From the IMG/VR virus record IMGVR_UViG_3300035126_000135, positions 1 through 37,258 of that record: a DNA stretch of 37,258 nt. One strand, 5' to 3'. Origin of the DNA: a virus. Shown piece after piece: positions 36,510 to 37,258 of this stretch (position 1 is the stretch's first letter; every line of letters starts with the position of its first letter). The notes under the pieces were generated by a model. It worked only from the letters and a program-made list of their open reading frames with translations. It was not told where the DNA came from and made no database searches. A program made the translations under genes and the position numbers.

Positions 36510-37250
36510 GTGAAAGTTGCTCTATTATTAACTGGATATATGAGGAATTGGGAGAACCACTTCCAAAACATAAAAACCAATATTATTGACAAATATTCAA
36601 CTGATGTATACATCAGTTCTTACAGTTATTCTGAACTTTACATGGGTTCTGATATAGTTCAGATAGATGTAGATGACATAATAAAGAAATATAATCCAAA
36701 AAATTATTTGTTTAGAGATAAAGAAACTCTTCCAGAATTTAAATTCAAATCAAATGGATTAGAGATAAATGGAAGAGAATGGTCATATAGAATATTAAGA
36801 CAATGGTATACAAATTATCTGGGATTACGAATATTTGATCCTAGAGAATATAATATTGTAATTAAATGCAGAGCAGACTTCTCTATAAAAAACTTTCACC
36901 TTCAAACAAATAAAGACTTGGTTTTGCCTGTGTGGAAGGTTCATCCAGGTCCATGCAATCCAGAAGATTCATATGTGGATTACTTTGCACATGGAAATGG
37001 ATATTGGATGAAAAAATATCTTAAATTGTATGAAAAAACAAAAGAGATGCATGATAATGATTGGGGTGATGTCTCCTTGGGAGAAACCCTAATCAAATCA
37101 TACATCGATAGGTATATTGGTTCTGAACATATCACATTAGATTATGATATGGATTGGAAGATGAGAGATGAACCTTGGATGTCTGAGGTCCAGAACATTT
37201 ATAAAAAACACGACCCTCTCAAAGTTGTAACCATTGAGAAGGATGTGTAG
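36510..37250 (+). CDS. Glycosyltransferase-like protein (246 aa), only plus-strand gene
   Basis: GTG start read as MKVALLLTGYMRNWENHFQN. The opening (KVALLLTGYMRNW, then NIIDKYSTDVYISSYSYS) and NIVIKCRADFSI, an R-x-D element for nucleotide-sugar/metal binding, match a family of bacterial and viral putative glycosyltransferases that start KIALCxSGxxRxW. The C-terminal part (GDVSLGETLIKSYIDRYIGS) fits the same fold. No signal or TM. Opposite orientation sets it apart from all neighbours and suggests a separate acquisition. No clear promoter is visible upstream. Donor and acceptor unknown. Confidence 0.65.
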   Translation: MKVALLLTGYMRNWENHFQNIKTNIIDKYSTDVYISSYSYSELYMGSDIVQIDVDDIIKKYNPKNYLFRDKETLPEFKFKSNGLEINGREWSYRILRQWYTNYLGLRIFDPREYNIVIKCRADFSIKNFHLQTNKDLVLPVWKVHPGPCNPEDSYVDYFAHGNGYWMKKYLKLYEKTKEMHDNDWGDVSLGETLIKSYIDRYIGSEHITLDYDMDWKMRDEPWMSEVQNIYKKHDPLKVVTIEKDV

Positions 37251-37258
37251 AACCCTGA

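Noticed and set aside
1-37258. Searched for CRISPR arrays, insertion sequences, integrase or attachment sites.
   Set aside because: No regularly spaced repeats, transposase or integrase motifs seen; tRNA genes here lack flanking direct repeats.
1-37258. Photosynthesis-type auxiliary genes (psbA, hli, plastocyanin) expected in cyanophages.
   Set aside because: None of their signature motifs is present in any frame of this window; host assignment rests on other families.

Overview
The window is AT-rich and almost completely packed with genes, nearly all on the minus strand and joined by 1-14 nt overlaps. Virion, RNA-repair, tRNA and small-ORF gene families look like those of T4-like myoviruses of marine cyanobacteria (Synechococcus/Prochlorococcus). 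That assignment rests on family recognition from memory; no T4 core replication or capsid gene and no photosynthesis gene is present to fix it. Transcription of all but the last gene runs from high to low coordinates.

Layout, left to right. (1) 1-10.7 kb: about 40 small genes of an early, host-interaction type, most unrecognised. Many junctions are ATGA overlaps, and a consensus sigma70-like promoter at 10711-10739 sits at the head of the array. Recognisable members are a D12-class adenine methylase next to a small PD-(D/E)XK nuclease (6840-8073), a short SPFH-like membrane protein, a proline-rich membrane-anchored protein, and a four-copy array of tiny paralogues (1062-1877). A duplicated gene block flanks the methylase region. 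(2) 10.7-16.5 kb: a double 2OG-Fe(II) oxygenase, a coiled-coil protein, a four-cysteine protein, two tandem collar-type tail-fibre proteins, an AbrB-like protein, an SGNH-like protein and several small ORFs. (3) 16.5-20.1 kb: a tightly coupled cassette in the order 2OG oxygenase, radical SAM, NodU/CmcH-type carbamoyltransferase, SGNH-like protein. (4) 20.1-21.9 kb: an RNA-repair set (HAD/PNKP-type phosphatase, HNH protein, Rnl1-like RNA ligase). (5) 22-25 kb: a second radical SAM gene with its own 2OG-like partner, another 2OG oxygenase and small ORFs. (6) 25-27.6 kb: an SF2 helicase and an adenine methyltransferase split into two genes in permuted order, with a sigma70-like promoter of their own. 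(7) 27.6-36.5 kb: a 1942-residue tail-fibre/baseplate protein ending in a peptidase S74 chaperone domain, a fused oxygenase with an HxG site, three tRNAs (Thr, Leu, Gly) behind a perfect consensus sigma70 promoter, and a 250-residue structural protein. (8) The only plus-strand gene, a glycosyltransferase-like ORF, at the right end.

How the parts may work together: late structural genes carry T4-late-like AATAAATA/GATAAATA elements, while tRNA, methylase and small-gene units carry TTGACA-N17-TATAAT-type promoters, so early and late units are interleaved. The most unusual content is the density of modification chemistry beside fibre genes: six 2OG-oxygenase-like domains, two radical SAM enzymes, a carbamoyltransferase, two SGNH-like proteins and a glycosyltransferase-like ORF. 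My inference is a phage-encoded glycan or virion-surface modification pathway, but no substrate can be read from the sequence. No intergenic stretch exceeds 300 bases.
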